DNA of 64,000 bases, from the NCBI GenBank assembly GCA_001800135.1, contig MGUU01000008.1:88425-152424 (forward strand). The letters are read 5' to 3'. The translations under genes were made by a program, and so were the position numbers. How positions within the stretch are numbered: the stretch's first letter is position 1; each line of letters begins with the position of its first letter. Positions 26,238-36,351 of the stretch are shown piece after piece. The notes beneath the pieces were generated by a model, which worked only from the letters and a program-made list of their open reading frames with translations, was not told the origin of the DNA and searched no databases. Source of the DNA: Elusimicrobia bacterium RIFCSPLOWO2_02_FULL_39_32. GTDB lineage: Bacteria > Elusimicrobiota > Elusimicrobia > 2-02-FULL-39-32.

Positions 26238-28361
26238 ATGAATTTAAAATATTTTCTTGGTTGCAAGAGCCTCTCTCCCAATCTTGCGCGATGTCGCTTC
26301 TCGATTTTTTTACTTTTTTTTATTTTGATGCCGCATTGGTTTAAGACCCAAGGAAAAGCTCAAGAGACTCTCCAAACCCCTATCCACTTTCAATCTGAGC
26401 AGCTGCGGTACCAGGAAAAAGATCAGGTTATTCTTGCTTCAGGCAATGTAACTGTGATTCAAAGTTCCTACACTTTTCATTCTGATCAAGCGCGAATTGA
26501 TATCCCCAATAAAAAGATGGAGGCATGGGGACATGTGCGTTTTAAAGATTTACAAAAAAATGAAATTCGTTCTCAATCTTTAAAATATGATTCAGGAGAT
26601 GGTTCCGCTCAACTTTTAGAAGCAGAAGGCGCTTTTGGTCCTTGGCTTTTTTCCACTAAAAAAATTTCCCGCGACTCCTTTGGCAACCTGGTCTTAGAAC
26701 GAGCTCGTCTTTCAACCTGTGAAACGGATCTCTCTAAATATCACCTCTATGGTTATCGCATAAAAGTCATGCCAAAAAAAAGATTAACAGTGCAGCACGC
26801 TCTTTTTAGAGTAGGCCCCATCCCTGTGCTCTATCTTCCCTACTATTATTATTCTTTAGGAGAAAGGCATCTCTCTTTTCAAATTTTTCCAGGACAAAAT
26901 AATTCTGAGGGCGCCTTTGTCAGAACCATCTGGGGATATCCTCCCACAGATGAAATTTATTTAAAGCTCTATCTGGAGTTGCTCAGTAAAAGAGGATTTG
27001 GAACTGGTGGGGAGATTAACTATTATTCAGATGACATAAAAGGAAGCATTTATGGATTTAGAATTAGAGACAAGCTAAATGAGAGAGAGCGATGGAATGC
27101 TCGAATTTTTCATCGCCAGGAATTTTTAAATCATTGGCTTTTGCAAATCAATGGCAATCAAATGTCAGACGATTCATTTTCCAATGATTTCTTTAGAGAA
27201 GATTTTGACCGAGTGGTGAAGGAACTCAACTCCTCTGTAAGCCTCACCTATCAGAAAAAAACGAATATTTTTAGAATCGTAAGCCAAAGAGAAGATGCTT
27301 TTGACTCAAAAACAAATGAGTTCTTTGCCAATGAGATCCTTACCCCAAAAATAGAATTTCAAAAAACGCAAAGCAAGCTTGGTTTATTCAGTCTGGAAAA
27401 AATCTATTCGTTAAGCTTTACTAACCGGTTTGCAGGCCAAAGCCCATTAGGAGGAACATTGACCCGCTCCTATCGAAAAGAGTTTAACGCTCAATTTTCT
27501 CTTATAGACCACTTCCGGCTTTTATCTAATACAAATTTAACTCCTAAAATTACAATTCAAAATGATTGGATAGACCGTCCCCAAGGCAATGAATTAAATG
27601 AAAAATCAGTCCAACGCGTGACTGGTGAAACAACTTTACGCCAGGGACTTTCTTCCCTGGATATTGACCTAACCCATAAAATCGTTCAGCGGTTGCAAAA
27701 TAATCTTGGGGCTGATCAAGGGCGTGAGGAACATCTTTTGTCTTTCTTATCTTGGTTTAGGCCAAAAGAAACTCTTTCTATTCGTTTAGAAACAGCCTTT
27801 GAATTGCCGCGTCAAAAGGGGGAGTCTCTCTCATTTTTGAATAAATCAAAGGTTCGTCCTATTAAAGGAGAAATTTCTATTTTTCCTAAAGAAAATCTTG
27901 AAATTTTTTTTAGAGAAGAGTATACACTTTCTGACCCGATTACAGGATCCAAACACCCCTTAAGCAGCATGAGTGAAATCTCTTGGGGACAACGCGCTTT
28001 GGGAGGAGACTATTTTTCTCTAGGCACTAACTATCTTTCTTCCAGAGATCATAGTTTTGAACTAAAATCTTCTGCCAGGATTAGTCCCAATAAAAAATGG
28101 CAAATAGAAGGATCTTTAAGAAACCTCTTCCAATATAGAAATCAAAATATGTTCTATATTCAAAAAGGTGAATTTTTAGAGAAAGAAGCGATGGTAAAAA
28201 CTGAATGGAGATGCTGGAATTTTTCTTTTATATTTAGGGAAAGAAAAGGGGTTTATGAATTTTTATTTAACTTAGAATTACAGTTAGAGCGCTCACAAAG
28301 AGATAAAATCCCAGTCAATCAAAACGGCGGAGAATGGTATCCTTGGCGCTCTTTGCAATAA
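26238..28361 (+). CDS. lptD: LPS-assembly outer-membrane protein LptD/OstA
   Basis: Outer-membrane protein that inserts lipopolysaccharide at the cell surface, 707 aa. An N-terminal hydrophobic signal (FSIFLLFFILMPHW) precedes an LptA-like OstA_N domain at ~50-170 (IHFQSEQLRYQEKDQVILAS, GNVTVIQ), then a long beta-rich region fitting the LptD barrel (PIPVLYLPYYYYSLGER is a typical entry motif). Slightly shorter than proteobacterial LptD. It shows that the organism has an LPS-type outer membrane. It ends 60 nt before the polysaccharide locus begins. Confidence 0.9.
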   Translation: MNLKYFLGCKSLSPNLARCRFSIFLLFFILMPHWFKTQGKAQETLQTPIHFQSEQLRYQEKDQVILASGNVTVIQSSYTFHSDQARIDIPNKKMEAWGHVRFKDLQKNEIRSQSLKYDSGDGSAQLLEAEGAFGPWLFSTKKISRDSFGNLVLERARLSTCETDLSKYHLYGYRIKVMPKKRLTVQHALFRVGPIPVLYLPYYYYSLGERHLSFQIFPGQNNSEGAFVRTIWGYPPTDEIYLKLYLELLSKRGFGTGGEINYYSDDIKGSIYGFRIRDKLNERERWNARIFHRQEFLNHWLLQINGNQMSDDSFSNDFFREDFDRVVKELNSSVSLTYQKKTNIFRIVSQREDAFDSKTNEFFANEILTPKIEFQKTQSKLGLFSLEKIYSLSFTNRFAGQSPLGGTLTRSYRKEFNAQFSLIDHFRLLSNTNLTPKITIQNDWIDRPQGNELNEKSVQRVTGETTLRQGLSSLDIDLTHKIVQRLQNNLGADQGREEHLLSFLSWFRPKETLSIRLETAFELPRQKGESLSFLNKSKVRPIKGEISIFPKENLEIFFREEYTLSDPITGSKHPLSSMSEISWGQRALGGDYFSLGTNYLSSRDHSFELKSSARISPNKKWQIEGSLRNLFQYRNQNMFYIQKGEFLEKEAMVKTEWRCWNFSFIFRERKGVYEFLFNLELQLERSQRDKIPVNQNGGEWYPWRSLQ

Positions 28362-28383
28362 ACTAGACTTAAATTAAAGATTT

Positions 28384-28410
28384 TTTACATTTTTTTTTAT
28401 ATACTATGAT
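28384..28410 (+). promoter_or_regulatory. Possible promoter of the polysaccharide locus
   Basis: TTTACA (28384-28389) and TATGAT (28405-28410) are spaced by 15 bp, or TATACT (28400-28405) serves as -10 without a matching -35. This 60-nt gap after lptD is the natural point for a new transcription unit, and either reading gives a short leader before ATG 28422. Confidence 0.35.
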
Positions 28411-28421
28411 GATTAATTTTT

Positions 28422-29483
28422 ATGAAAGCATTAGTACTCTCAGGTGGCAAAGGCACACGCCTGCGCCCTATAACTCATACGTCTGCAAAGCAATTAGTGC
28501 CAATTGCAAATAAACCTATTCTATTTTATGGATTAGAAGCAATTGCAGAATCCGGCATTAAAGAAGTTGGCATTGTAGTGGGAGAAACTGCTTTAGAAAT
28601 AAAAAATGCGGTTGGAAATGGCCAAAAATGGGGACTAAAAATAACTTATATTGTCCAAGAATCTCCTTTAGGACTTGCGCATGCTGTTAAAATTTCTGAA
28701 AATTTTTTAAAAAATGATGAGTTTGTCATGTATTTAGGAGACAATCTCTTGAGAGATGGGATCAGTCAATTTGTACAGGAATTTAAAAAAAAAAAGGCAG
28801 ATGCGCAAATCCTTTTAGCCAAGGTCTCAAATCCTGCACAATTTGGAGTGGCAGAGCTTTCTAAGGGTAAAGTGGTTCAACTGGAAGAAAAACCTAAAAA
28901 GCCAAAAAGCAATTTAGCGCTAGTAGGGGTTTACATGTTTAATTCTAAAATTTTTAAAGCGATTCAACATATTAAACCCTCAAAAAGAGAAGAACTAGAA
29001 ATAACAGATGCGATCCAATATCTGATTGATCAAAAATATAATGTCATCCCGCATATAGTTAATGGTTGGTGGAAAGATACAGGAAAGTTAGAAGATCTCC
29101 TAGAAGCTAATCGCCTTGTTCTAGATTCTTGCAAACAAAATATTCTAGGAAGCATGGATAAAGAGAGTAAAATAGAAGGCAAGGTTATTCTAGAAGAAGG
29201 TGCAAAAATTATTAATTCTATTATTCGCGGTCCAGCGATTATTGGCCAAAATTCAAGCATTAAAAATTCTTATGTTGGACCATTTACTTCTATCTATCAC
29301 CACTCAATCTTAGATAATTCCGAAATTGAACATTCAATCGTGTTAGAATATTCAATGGTGCAAAATATAAAGCGGATCTCAGATTCACTTATTGGCCAGA
29401 ATGCGACCGTGATTCAATCTCCTTCCAAACCAAGCGCTTACCGTATTATGATTGGCGACTCTTCCCGGATCGAAATTCCTTAA
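28422..29483 (+). CDS. rmlA: Glucose-1-phosphate thymidylyltransferase, long type
   Basis: Nucleotidyltransferase making dTDP-glucose from glucose-1-phosphate and dTTP, 353 aa. The signature LSGGKGTRLRPIT is at the N-terminus, and GDNLLRDG holds the metal-binding Asp. At ~350 aa it is the long form, with C-terminal ~100 residues of hexapeptide left-handed beta-helix (KIINSIIRGPAIIG). rmlB and rmlD lie close by, supporting dTDP-deoxysugar synthesis. Which nucleotide it uses in vivo is inferred from the family. Confidence 0.88.
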   Translation: MKALVLSGGKGTRLRPITHTSAKQLVPIANKPILFYGLEAIAESGIKEVGIVVGETALEIKNAVGNGQKWGLKITYIVQESPLGLAHAVKISENFLKNDEFVMYLGDNLLRDGISQFVQEFKKKKADAQILLAKVSNPAQFGVAELSKGKVVQLEEKPKKPKSNLALVGVYMFNSKIFKAIQHIKPSKREELEITDAIQYLIDQKYNVIPHIVNGWWKDTGKLEDLLEANRLVLDSCKQNILGSMDKESKIEGKVILEEGAKIINSIIRGPAIIGQNSSIKNSYVGPFTSIYHHSILDNSEIEHSIVLEYSMVQNIKRISDSLIGQNATVIQSPSKPSAYRIMIGDSSRIEIP

Positions 29484-29489
29484 AACACC

Positions 29490-30443
29490 ATGGCTAACTG
29501 GTTAATTACAGGCGGCGCGGGTTTTATTGGTTCTAGCATTGTAGAAACCTTAGTCCTTAAGGGTGAAAATGTGAGAGTCTTAGATAATCTATCCTCAGGT
29601 AAAAAAGAGAATCTAAATAATGTACTCAACAAAATTGAACTTTTTATTGGGGATATTCGAGATCAAAAAATAGTTAAAAAAGCGGTCCAAGATAGCGACT
29701 ATATTCTTCATCAGGCAGCTATGCGTTCTGTCCCTCAATCCGTAGAATACCCTGAAACATGCAATTCAATTAATATCTCAGGAACTTTGGATTGTCTTAT
29801 GGCAGCTAAAAAGGCAGGGGTTAAAAAATTTGTTTTCGCTTCTTCCTCTAGCATTTATGGCGATTCCCTGATTTTTCCTCAAAGGGAAAAAAATTTACCT
29901 CAACCTATTTCTCCATACGCAGTTTCAAAATTATGCGGAGAATATTATGCAAAAGTCTTTGCGAAAACTTACGGCCTTCCGACAATTGCTTTACGCTATT
30001 TCAATGTATATGGTCCTAAACAGGATCCAAAATCTAAATATGCGGCTGTTATCCCTAAATTCATCATTTCTGCTCTTAAAGGAGAAAAAATAGAGGTTCA
30101 CTGGGACGGCAAACAATCAAGAGATTTCTCATATGTCATGGATGTGGCACAAGCAAATATTAAAGCTGCTCTTGCCAAAACAAGTTCCTTTGGCGTTTAT
30201 AATGTAGCTTGCGGTCAAACCACATCTTTACTAGAAATTATTACCCTTTTAGAAAAACTATTGGGTAAAAAACTCTGTAAAGAATTCTATCCTAAAAGAG
30301 CAGGGGATGTAAAAAAGACTTTCGCTGACATCAGCTCCATTAAAAAAGATTTAAACTTCAAACCTCAGTTTAATTTTAAAATTGGATTAAGACAAACTTT
30401 GGAATATTTTTCTAAAAATGACCGATGGAAGGATTATGAATGA
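29490..30443 (+). CDS. NAD-dependent sugar epimerase (WbpP/GalE-like)
   Basis: Extended SDR acting on a UDP-sugar, probably a UDP-GlcNAc or UDP-Glc 4-epimerase, 317 aa. It has the nucleotide-binding TGGAGFIGS, the catalytic SSSSIYG and YxxxK (YAVSK), and the substrate-side RYFNVYGP. The AMRSVPQSVE segment resembles WbpP-type 4-epimerases. It overlaps rmlB by 4 nt. Substrate is not certain from sequence alone. Confidence 0.8.
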   Translation: MANWLITGGAGFIGSSIVETLVLKGENVRVLDNLSSGKKENLNNVLNKIELFIGDIRDQKIVKKAVQDSDYILHQAAMRSVPQSVEYPETCNSINISGTLDCLMAAKKAGVKKFVFASSSSIYGDSLIFPQREKNLPQPISPYAVSKLCGEYYAKVFAKTYGLPTIALRYFNVYGPKQDPKSKYAAVIPKFIISALKGEKIEVHWDGKQSRDFSYVMDVAQANIKAALAKTSSFGVYNVACGQTTSLLEIITLLEKLLGKKLCKEFYPKRAGDVKKTFADISSIKKDLNFKPQFNFKIGLRQTLEYFSKNDRWKDYE

Positions 30444-31456
30444 AAATTTTAGTTACTGGCGGAGCGGGTTTTATTGGCTCTAACTTTGTTCGATATTGGC
30501 AGACTCATTATCCTAAAGATTTTATAACAATACTGGATTCTTTAAGTTATGCGGGACAGGAAAAAAATCTAGATGAATTTAAAAAAAATTCAAGAATCTC
30601 TTTTGTCAAGGGAGATATTTGTAATAAAAATCTGGTCGATTCTCTCGTAAAAAATAAAGAACTTCTTTTTCATTTTGCAGCTGAAACGCATGTGGACCGT
30701 TCCATTGCTAATAGTCAAATTTTTCTTCAAACTAATATTTTAGGCACTCAAGTTCTATTAGAGAGCTCTAAATTAAACAAGGTAAAAAAATTTGTTTTTA
30801 TTTCTACGGATGAAGTCTATGGTTCAATTAAAAAAGGTCATTTTAGGGAGGATTCTCATTTACAACCTAATAGCCCTTACGCAGCTTCCAAAGCTTCTGC
30901 AGATCTGCTTTGTAGAGCATATTGGAAAACATTTTCTTTACCTATTTTGGTTACCCGCTGCTGCAATAACTTTGGACATTATCAATTCCCAGAAAAAGTG
31001 ATTCCACTTTTTATCACTAACCTGATTGAAGGGAAAAAAATTCCTATATATGGAAATGGCAGGAATGTAAGGGAATGGATTTATGTTTTAGACCATTGCA
31101 AGGCGATTGACCTCATATCTAAAAAAGGGAAGTTAGGTGAAATCTATAATATTGGAACGAATTTTGAAATTTCTAATATTGAGCTGGCTAAAACCCTTCT
31201 GCAATTTTTTAATAAAGAACCTCAAGCGCTTGATTTTGTGCAAGATCGTTTGGGCCATGACTTTAGATATTCCCTAGATTCATCCAAATTAAGAAAATTA
31301 GGCTGGAAACCAGAATATAATTTTAAGCAGGCATTAGAAAAAACTGTTCATTGGTATAAAAAAAATTCATCCTGGTGGAAAGAATTAAAAGAAAGCAAAA
31401 AATTCAAAAATTATTATAAGAGTAATTATCATTCAGATTCAAAGGGAATTCACTAA
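30440..31456 (+). CDS. rmlB: dTDP-glucose 4,6-dehydratase
   Basis: Second step of dTDP-rhamnose synthesis, an extended SDR of 338 aa. Motifs: TGGAGFIGSNFVRYW, the diagnostic HFAAETHVDRSI, the catalytic STDEVYGSI with YAASK, and RCCNNFGHYQFPEKVIPLF, all specific to RmlB. The DE pair after STD is the acid/base of the dehydration. It sits between the epimerase (4-nt overlap) and rmlD (adjacent, no gap). Confidence 0.94.
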   Translation: MKILVTGGAGFIGSNFVRYWQTHYPKDFITILDSLSYAGQEKNLDEFKKNSRISFVKGDICNKNLVDSLVKNKELLFHFAAETHVDRSIANSQIFLQTNILGTQVLLESSKLNKVKKFVFISTDEVYGSIKKGHFREDSHLQPNSPYAASKASADLLCRAYWKTFSLPILVTRCCNNFGHYQFPEKVIPLFITNLIEGKKIPIYGNGRNVREWIYVLDHCKAIDLISKKGKLGEIYNIGTNFEISNIELAKTLLQFFNKEPQALDFVQDRLGHDFRYSLDSSKLRKLGWKPEYNFKQALEKTVHWYKKNSSWWKELKESKKFKNYYKSNYHSDSKGIH

Positions 31457-32341
31457 ATGCGCATTGTCCTAACTGGAGCTGGAGGTTTAGTAGGGAAAGA
31501 TTTGTGGTTAAAACTTGAACCTCACTCTGAGCTCTGGGCAGTGGGCAGAAAAAAGCCGGAAACTATTCCAGCCTCTCAATGGAAGTCTTTGGATATTATT
31601 GACCCAGAGCTTACAATAAAGACAATCCAACAGATTAATCCAGATTGTGTGATCCATTCTGCTGCTCTTTCTAATCCAGATCAATGTGAAGATAATCCAG
31701 ATTTAGGCTATAAAACAAATGCCTTGGGCACCAGAAATATCGCTTTAGCTTGTCAAAAATTTGACACTGAACTCCTCTATATCTCCAGTGATCAAATTTT
31801 TGATGGAACTAAAAAAACACCTTATCGGGAAAATGACTCCCCAAACCCAATCAACCAGTACGGATTTTCTAAATTTTGGGGGGAAAATATGATTCAAACT
31901 CTGCTGCATAGGTTTTATATCGTGCGCACATCCTTAATTTTTGGAACCTTAAGACCAACTTATATAGATAAGGTGGTCGCCTCTGCCCTGAAGCAAGAAC
32001 CTTTAATTGCGGCAACGGATATCGTCAATTCCCTAACCTATTCAAAAGATTTAGCAGATGCCATAAGTTTTTTAATCGTCAAACACCTTTACGGAATTTA
32101 CCATATTGCCAATGAAGGATTTACAAGCCGCTACGCGCTTTCTAAAACGATTGCTTCAATTTTAAAAAAAAAATTCGATTTCATTAAAAAAGGAAATAAA
32201 AATGATTTAAAATTAAAAGCTCCTAGGCCAGGATTTACCCCACTAGAAAATTTTGTTTGGAATCTAAATGAATTCCCTAAAATAGCTCCATGGGAAGATG
32301 CATTAATAAGATTTTTAAAGGAGAAAGGAACTCTTTCATGA
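31457..32341 (+). CDS. rmlD: dTDP-4-dehydrorhamnose reductase-like protein
   Basis: SDR of the RmlD family, 294 aa, expected to reduce dTDP-4-keto-rhamnose. LTGAGGLVGKDL binds the nucleotide, and YISSDQIFDGTKKTPYREND and NQYGFSKFWGE carry the catalytic residues. The 3,5-epimerase RmlC that should act before it is not in the window, so the product might be an alternative deoxysugar or RmlC may be encoded elsewhere. The stop overlaps the next ATG by 4 nt. Confidence 0.85.
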   Translation: MRIVLTGAGGLVGKDLWLKLEPHSELWAVGRKKPETIPASQWKSLDIIDPELTIKTIQQINPDCVIHSAALSNPDQCEDNPDLGYKTNALGTRNIALACQKFDTELLYISSDQIFDGTKKTPYRENDSPNPINQYGFSKFWGENMIQTLLHRFYIVRTSLIFGTLRPTYIDKVVASALKQEPLIAATDIVNSLTYSKDLADAISFLIVKHLYGIYHIANEGFTSRYALSKTIASILKKKFDFIKKGNKNDLKLKAPRPGFTPLENFVWNLNEFPKIAPWEDALIRFLKEKGTLS

Positions 32342-33636
32342 AACTAGCGATTATTGGATCGGGATATGTAGGTCTTGTAAGCGGCACCTGTTTTGCCGAA
32401 ATCGGACATAAGGTCGTTTGCGTGGATAATGATCTTAAAAAAATTAAATCCCTTCAAAATGGAAAACTTCCGATTTTTGAACCTGGGCTGGAAAATCTAC
32501 TGCATAAAAATGTAAAAGAAAAAAGGCTCTTCTTCACAAACTCTATTGCTGAGAGCATTGAAAATGCGGACCTTGCCTTTATTGCTGTGGGTACGCCTCC
32601 TAGATCGGATGGTTCCGCTGATCTATCTTATGTAGAAAACGTGGCCAGAAATATTGCTGTTCACCTTAAAAAATATTTGGTGGTTGTGGAAAAATCCACT
32701 GTTCCGGTTGAAACCTGCGAATGGATCAAAAAAACTATTCAAAGATACCGGAAAAAAAATATATCGTTTGATGTAGTTTCCAATCCTGAGTTTTTAAGAG
32801 AGGGAACTGCTGTAAATGATTTTTTGAAACCAGACCGAATCGTGGTTGGAGTTGATTCCCTAAAAGCTAAAAATGTGATGAATCGTCTCTATGCACCTTT
32901 AAAATGTCCTATCCTTTTTACAGATCCCAAAAGCTCTGAGCTGATCAAACACGCGTCCAACTCATTCTTAGCAATGAAAATTTCATATATCAATGCGGTT
33001 GCTAAAGTCTGCGAAAAAGTAGGAGCTAATGTGGAGGAAGTGGCAGAAGGCATGGGCTTAGATAAAAGAATTAGCCGCTCTTTCTTAAACGCTGGCTGTG
33101 GCTTTGGCGGATTTTGTTTCCCTAAAGATCTGGAAGCATTTTTATGGATTTCTAAAAAAATTGGAATTGATTTTCAGCTTCTTGAAAGCGTAAGAAAGAT
33201 CAATGAGGAACAAAAATTTCACTTAATTCATAAAGTTGAAGAAGCGCTTTGGATACTTCAGGGTAAAAATATAGGAATCCTTGGACTAGCTTTTAAACCT
33301 AATACAGATGACATGCGATTTGCTCCATCCCTTGACATTATCCGTATGCTAGAAGAAAGAGGTGCAAAAATTTCTGTTTATGACCCTATTGCCATGCCTA
33401 ATGCAAAAAAAATCTTAAAAAATGTGTTGTTTAAAAAATCAGTTTACGAGGTTGCGCATAAATCTGATTGTCTGGTCATTCTCACAGAATGGGATGAATT
33501 TAAAAAAATGGATCTTAAGCGGCTTAAGAAATTAATGAATCACCCCACAATAGTGGATGGACGAAACCTCTTTAAACCAATGGAAATGAAGGAGCTGAAT
33601 TTTCACTACTATTCCATTGGACGAAAGAATAGCTAA
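32338..33636 (+). CDS. ugd: UDP-glucose 6-dehydrogenase
   Basis: NAD-dependent four-electron oxidation of UDP-glucose to UDP-glucuronate, 432 aa. [18 protein letters not shown] is the NAD-binding N-terminus, the catalytic Cys lies in [17 protein letters not shown], and [13 protein letters not shown] is the third-domain signature. ATG 32338 (ATGA overlap with rmlD) is preferred over 32290 because it gives the canonical N-terminus. Its product is the substrate for the following decarboxylase. Confidence 0.95.
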   Translation: MKLAIIGSGYVGLVSGTCFAEIGHKVVCVDNDLKKIKSLQNGKLPIFEPGLENLLHKNVKEKRLFFTNSIAESIENADLAFIAVGTPPRSDGSADLSYVENVARNIAVHLKKYLVVVEKSTVPVETCEWIKKTIQRYRKKNISFDVVSNPEFLREGTAVNDFLKPDRIVVGVDSLKAKNVMNRLYAPLKCPILFTDPKSSELIKHASNSFLAMKISYINAVAKVCEKVGANVEEVAEGMGLDKRISRSFLNAGCGFGGFCFPKDLEAFLWISKKIGIDFQLLESVRKINEEQKFHLIHKVEEALWILQGKNIGILGLAFKPNTDDMRFAPSLDIIRMLEERGAKISVYDPIAMPNAKKILKNVLFKKSVYEVAHKSDCLVILTEWDEFKKMDLKRLKKLMNHPTIVDGRNLFKPMEMKELNFHYYSIGRKNS

Positions 33637-33638
33637 CC

Positions 33639-34574
33639 ATGCGCATTCTTGTAACTGGAGGAGCAGGATTCCTAGGAAGCCACCTTTGTGAATTCTTGCT
33701 AGCGCATAGCCATCAAGTTATTTGCATGGATAATCTTGTGACTAGCAAAATTGAAAATATTGAGCCTCTTTTTAAAAAAGATAAATTTACTTTTCTTAAA
33801 CAGGATGTAACGAACTACATTCATGTGGATGGTCCTTTAGACGCTGTTCTCCATTTCGCAAGTCCTGCAAGCCCTCAGGATTATTTAAAATTTCCAATTC
33901 CCACATTAAAAGTTGGCTCCCTGGGAACGCATAAAGCCTTGGGGCTTGCAAAAGAAAAAAAAGCTACTTTCATGCTTGCTTCTACTTCTGAAGTTTATGG
34001 GGATCCGCTGATCAACCCGCAAAAAGAGGACTATTGGGGAAATGTCAATCCCATTGGCCCTAGAGGAGTCTATGATGAAGCAAAAAGATTTGCTGAAGCC
34101 ATGACCATGGCTTATCATAGGTATCACAAGGTCCCGATAAGAATAGTAAGGATTTTTAATACTTATGGCCCTCGCATGCGCATGAATGATGGCAGAGCTG
34201 TGCCAAATTTTGTATCCCAGGCGTTAAAAGGAAATCCAATAACAGTTTATGGAAAAGGAACACAAACCAGAAGTCTCTGTTATGTATCAGACCTTATCCT
34301 AGGCATCTACAAACTATTACTTTCTAACATAAATCATCCTGTAAATATTGGAAACCCTCAAGAGATAAAACTGATTGAGCTTGCAAAAATAATTAAAAAT
34401 TTGACAAAAAGCAAAAGTAAAATTATCTATGAATCTTTGCCAATAGATGACCCTAAGGTGCGTTGTCCAGATATTAGAGTTGCTAAAAAACAGTTAAAGT
34501 GGCATCCAAAAACAGATTTGAAAAATGGGCTGTCTCATACGATCTCTTATTTTAAAAAAGAACTTTTTGATTAA
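33639..34574 (+). CDS. UDP-glucuronate decarboxylase (UDP-xylose synthase)
   Basis: Extended SDR of 311 aa converting UDP-glucuronate to UDP-xylose. [16 protein letters not shown] is distinctive for this family, as are [21 protein letters not shown] and [21 protein letters not shown]. It begins 2 nt after ugd, which supplies its substrate, so a xylose-containing glycan is likely. The catalytic Tyr/Lys pair is in YDEAK. Confidence 0.93.
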   Translation: MRILVTGGAGFLGSHLCEFLLAHSHQVICMDNLVTSKIENIEPLFKKDKFTFLKQDVTNYIHVDGPLDAVLHFASPASPQDYLKFPIPTLKVGSLGTHKALGLAKEKKATFMLASTSEVYGDPLINPQKEDYWGNVNPIGPRGVYDEAKRFAEAMTMAYHRYHKVPIRIVRIFNTYGPRMRMNDGRAVPNFVSQALKGNPITVYGKGTQTRSLCYVSDLILGIYKLLLSNINHPVNIGNPQEIKLIELAKIIKNLTKSKSKIIYESLPIDDPKVRCPDIRVAKKQLKWHPKTDLKNGLSHTISYFKKELFD

Positions 34575-34593
34575 ATCATAAGGAGAAAAAAAA

Positions 34594-35346
34594 ATGAAGG
34601 AATCATTAACCTGTGAACCAAAAAAATCTTTGGAGTGGAAAAAAAATTTAAAAATACAGATTTACGCTGACGGGGCTAACTTGTCTGAAATGGTTTGGGC
34701 CCAGGAGAATGGCATTGTAGATGGTTTCACCACTAATCCAAGTCTAATGAGAAAAGCAGGTATCACAAATTATGAGAATTTTGCCAAGGAGGTACTCTCT
34801 AAAATCCAGGATTTACCAATTTCTTTTGAGGTTTTTTCAGATGATTTTGACCAAATGGAAGAGCAGGCAAGAAAGATACATGACTGGGGCAAAAATGTCA
34901 ATGTTAAAATTCCAATTACTGACACCAAAGGAAGTTCTTCTTGTCCACTGATAAAAAAATTAACAAAAGATGGAATTCCTTTAAATATTACTGCTATTTT
35001 TACCTTTGAACAAGTGAAAGATGTTGCAAAAGTCCTTGAGCCTGGGGTATTTTCCATTATTTCTGTTTTTGCTGGAAGGCTAGCAGACGCTGGCATTGAC
35101 CCCATCCCCTTAATGCAAAAAAGCTCTTCAATTCTAGAAAATAATTCATCAGCGCATCTTCTCTGGGCAAGCACCAGAGAGATTTTAAACATTGTTCAGG
35201 CAGAGAGTTGCGGCTGTAAAATAATTACTATTCCCAATGATCTATTAAAAAAAATGAATTTGCTTGGAAAAGATGCAAAGGCGCTCTCTCTTGATGCTGT
35301 GAACACTTTTTATCAAGATGGCTTAAAATCAAACTATTCGATTTGA
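34594..35346 (+). CDS. Transaldolase family protein
   Basis: TIM-barrel aldolase of the transaldolase/fructose-6-phosphate aldolase family, 250 aa. YADGANLSEM and GFTTNPSLM form the N-terminal motif, the Schiff-base lysine is in NVNVKIPI, and SVFAGRLADAGIDP is typical. Translation begins after a good ribosome site (aaggag, 34580-34585). It is a central-carbon type enzyme inside a polysaccharide locus; it may supply or recycle sugar phosphates, or simply be co-transcribed. The short length suits the TalC/MipB-like subgroup. Confidence 0.88.
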   Translation: MKESLTCEPKKSLEWKKNLKIQIYADGANLSEMVWAQENGIVDGFTTNPSLMRKAGITNYENFAKEVLSKIQDLPISFEVFSDDFDQMEEQARKIHDWGKNVNVKIPITDTKGSSSCPLIKKLTKDGIPLNITAIFTFEQVKDVAKVLEPGVFSIISVFAGRLADAGIDPIPLMQKSSSILENNSSAHLLWASTREILNIVQAESCGCKIITIPNDLLKKMNLLGKDAKALSLDAVNTFYQDGLKSNYSI

Positions 35347-35361
35347 AATTTAAATAATCCT

Positions 35362-36351
35362 ATGAAAAAAGCTCTTATTACTGGAATTACAGGTCAGGAT
35401 GGATCCTATTTGGCGGAGTTTTTGTTAGAAAAAGGATATGAGGTTCACGGCATTGTACGTCGTGTCGCGATTGAAGACACAGAACACCGCTTATGGCGCA
35501 TTAAACATCTCTTAAATAAAATCTATCTAGAAGCGGCGTCTCTAGAAAGTTTCCCTAGTATCTATAATGTAATCAAACAAGTTAAACCAGATGAATGTTA
35601 TCATCTAGCTGCTCAAAGCTTTGTGAGTTATTCTTTTGATGATGCATTCTCCACACTTAATACTAATATTAATGGAACACACTATTGCTTAGCTGCAATT
35701 AAAGATTTAAAACCAGATTGTAAATTCTATTTTGCGGCTTCCAGTGAAATGTTTGGGAAGGTTGAGGAAGTTCCTCAAACAGAAAAGACTAAATTTCACC
35801 CACGTTCAGCTTACGGCATCTCAAAAGTTACAGGATATGAATTAACCCGGAATTATCGAGAGGCATATGGTCTTCATGCTTCCAGCGGCATCCTTTATAA
35901 CCATGAATCACCTCGCAGAGGATACGAATTCGTAACTCGGAAGATTACCTCCTATGTAGCAAAAATAAAAAAAGGCTTAGAAAAAGAATTGAACCTAGGT
36001 AATCTAGACGCAAAAAGAGACTGGGGTCATGCTAAGGAATATGTAAGAGCTATGTGGATGATGCTTCAACAAGAAAAGGGGGATGATTTTGTGATCGCTA
36101 CAGGAGAAACTCATTCAGTACTAGAATTCCTTGAACTTGCCTTTCAAACCGCGGACTTAGATTACAAAAAATATGTAAAAATAGACCCGAAACTCTTAAG
36201 ACCTGCGGAAGTGGACATTTTGATTGGAGACTCTAAGAAAGCAAGAAAAATACTTGGTTGGAAGAATAATATTCTTTTTAAGGATCTTGTTAAAGAAATG
36301 GTTGAGAATGACTTAAGTTCCTTAATGCCATTACGCTATGTTCAAACTTAA
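35362..36351 (+). CDS. gmd: GDP-mannose 4,6-dehydratase
   Basis: Makes GDP-4-keto-6-deoxymannose, the branch point to fucose, rhamnose or perosamine nucleotide sugars; 329 aa. GITGQDGSYLAEFLLEKGY is diagnostic, with the catalytic AASSEMFGKV and YGISK, and the product-side SPRRGYEFVTRKI. The GDP-mannose supply genes lie about 17 kb downstream in the same locus. No fucose synthase (GER) is seen, so the final sugar is not known. It overlaps wzm by 14 nt. Confidence 0.94.
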   Translation: MKKALITGITGQDGSYLAEFLLEKGYEVHGIVRRVAIEDTEHRLWRIKHLLNKIYLEAASLESFPSIYNVIKQVKPDECYHLAAQSFVSYSFDDAFSTLNTNINGTHYCLAAIKDLKPDCKFYFAASSEMFGKVEEVPQTEKTKFHPRSAYGISKVTGYELTRNYREAYGLHASSGILYNHESPRRGYEFVTRKITSYVAKIKKGLEKELNLGNLDAKRDWGHAKEYVRAMWMMLQQEKGDDFVIATGETHSVLEFLELAFQTADLDYKKYVKIDPKLLRPAEVDILIGDSKKARKILGWKNNILFKDLVKEMVENDLSSLMPLRYVQT

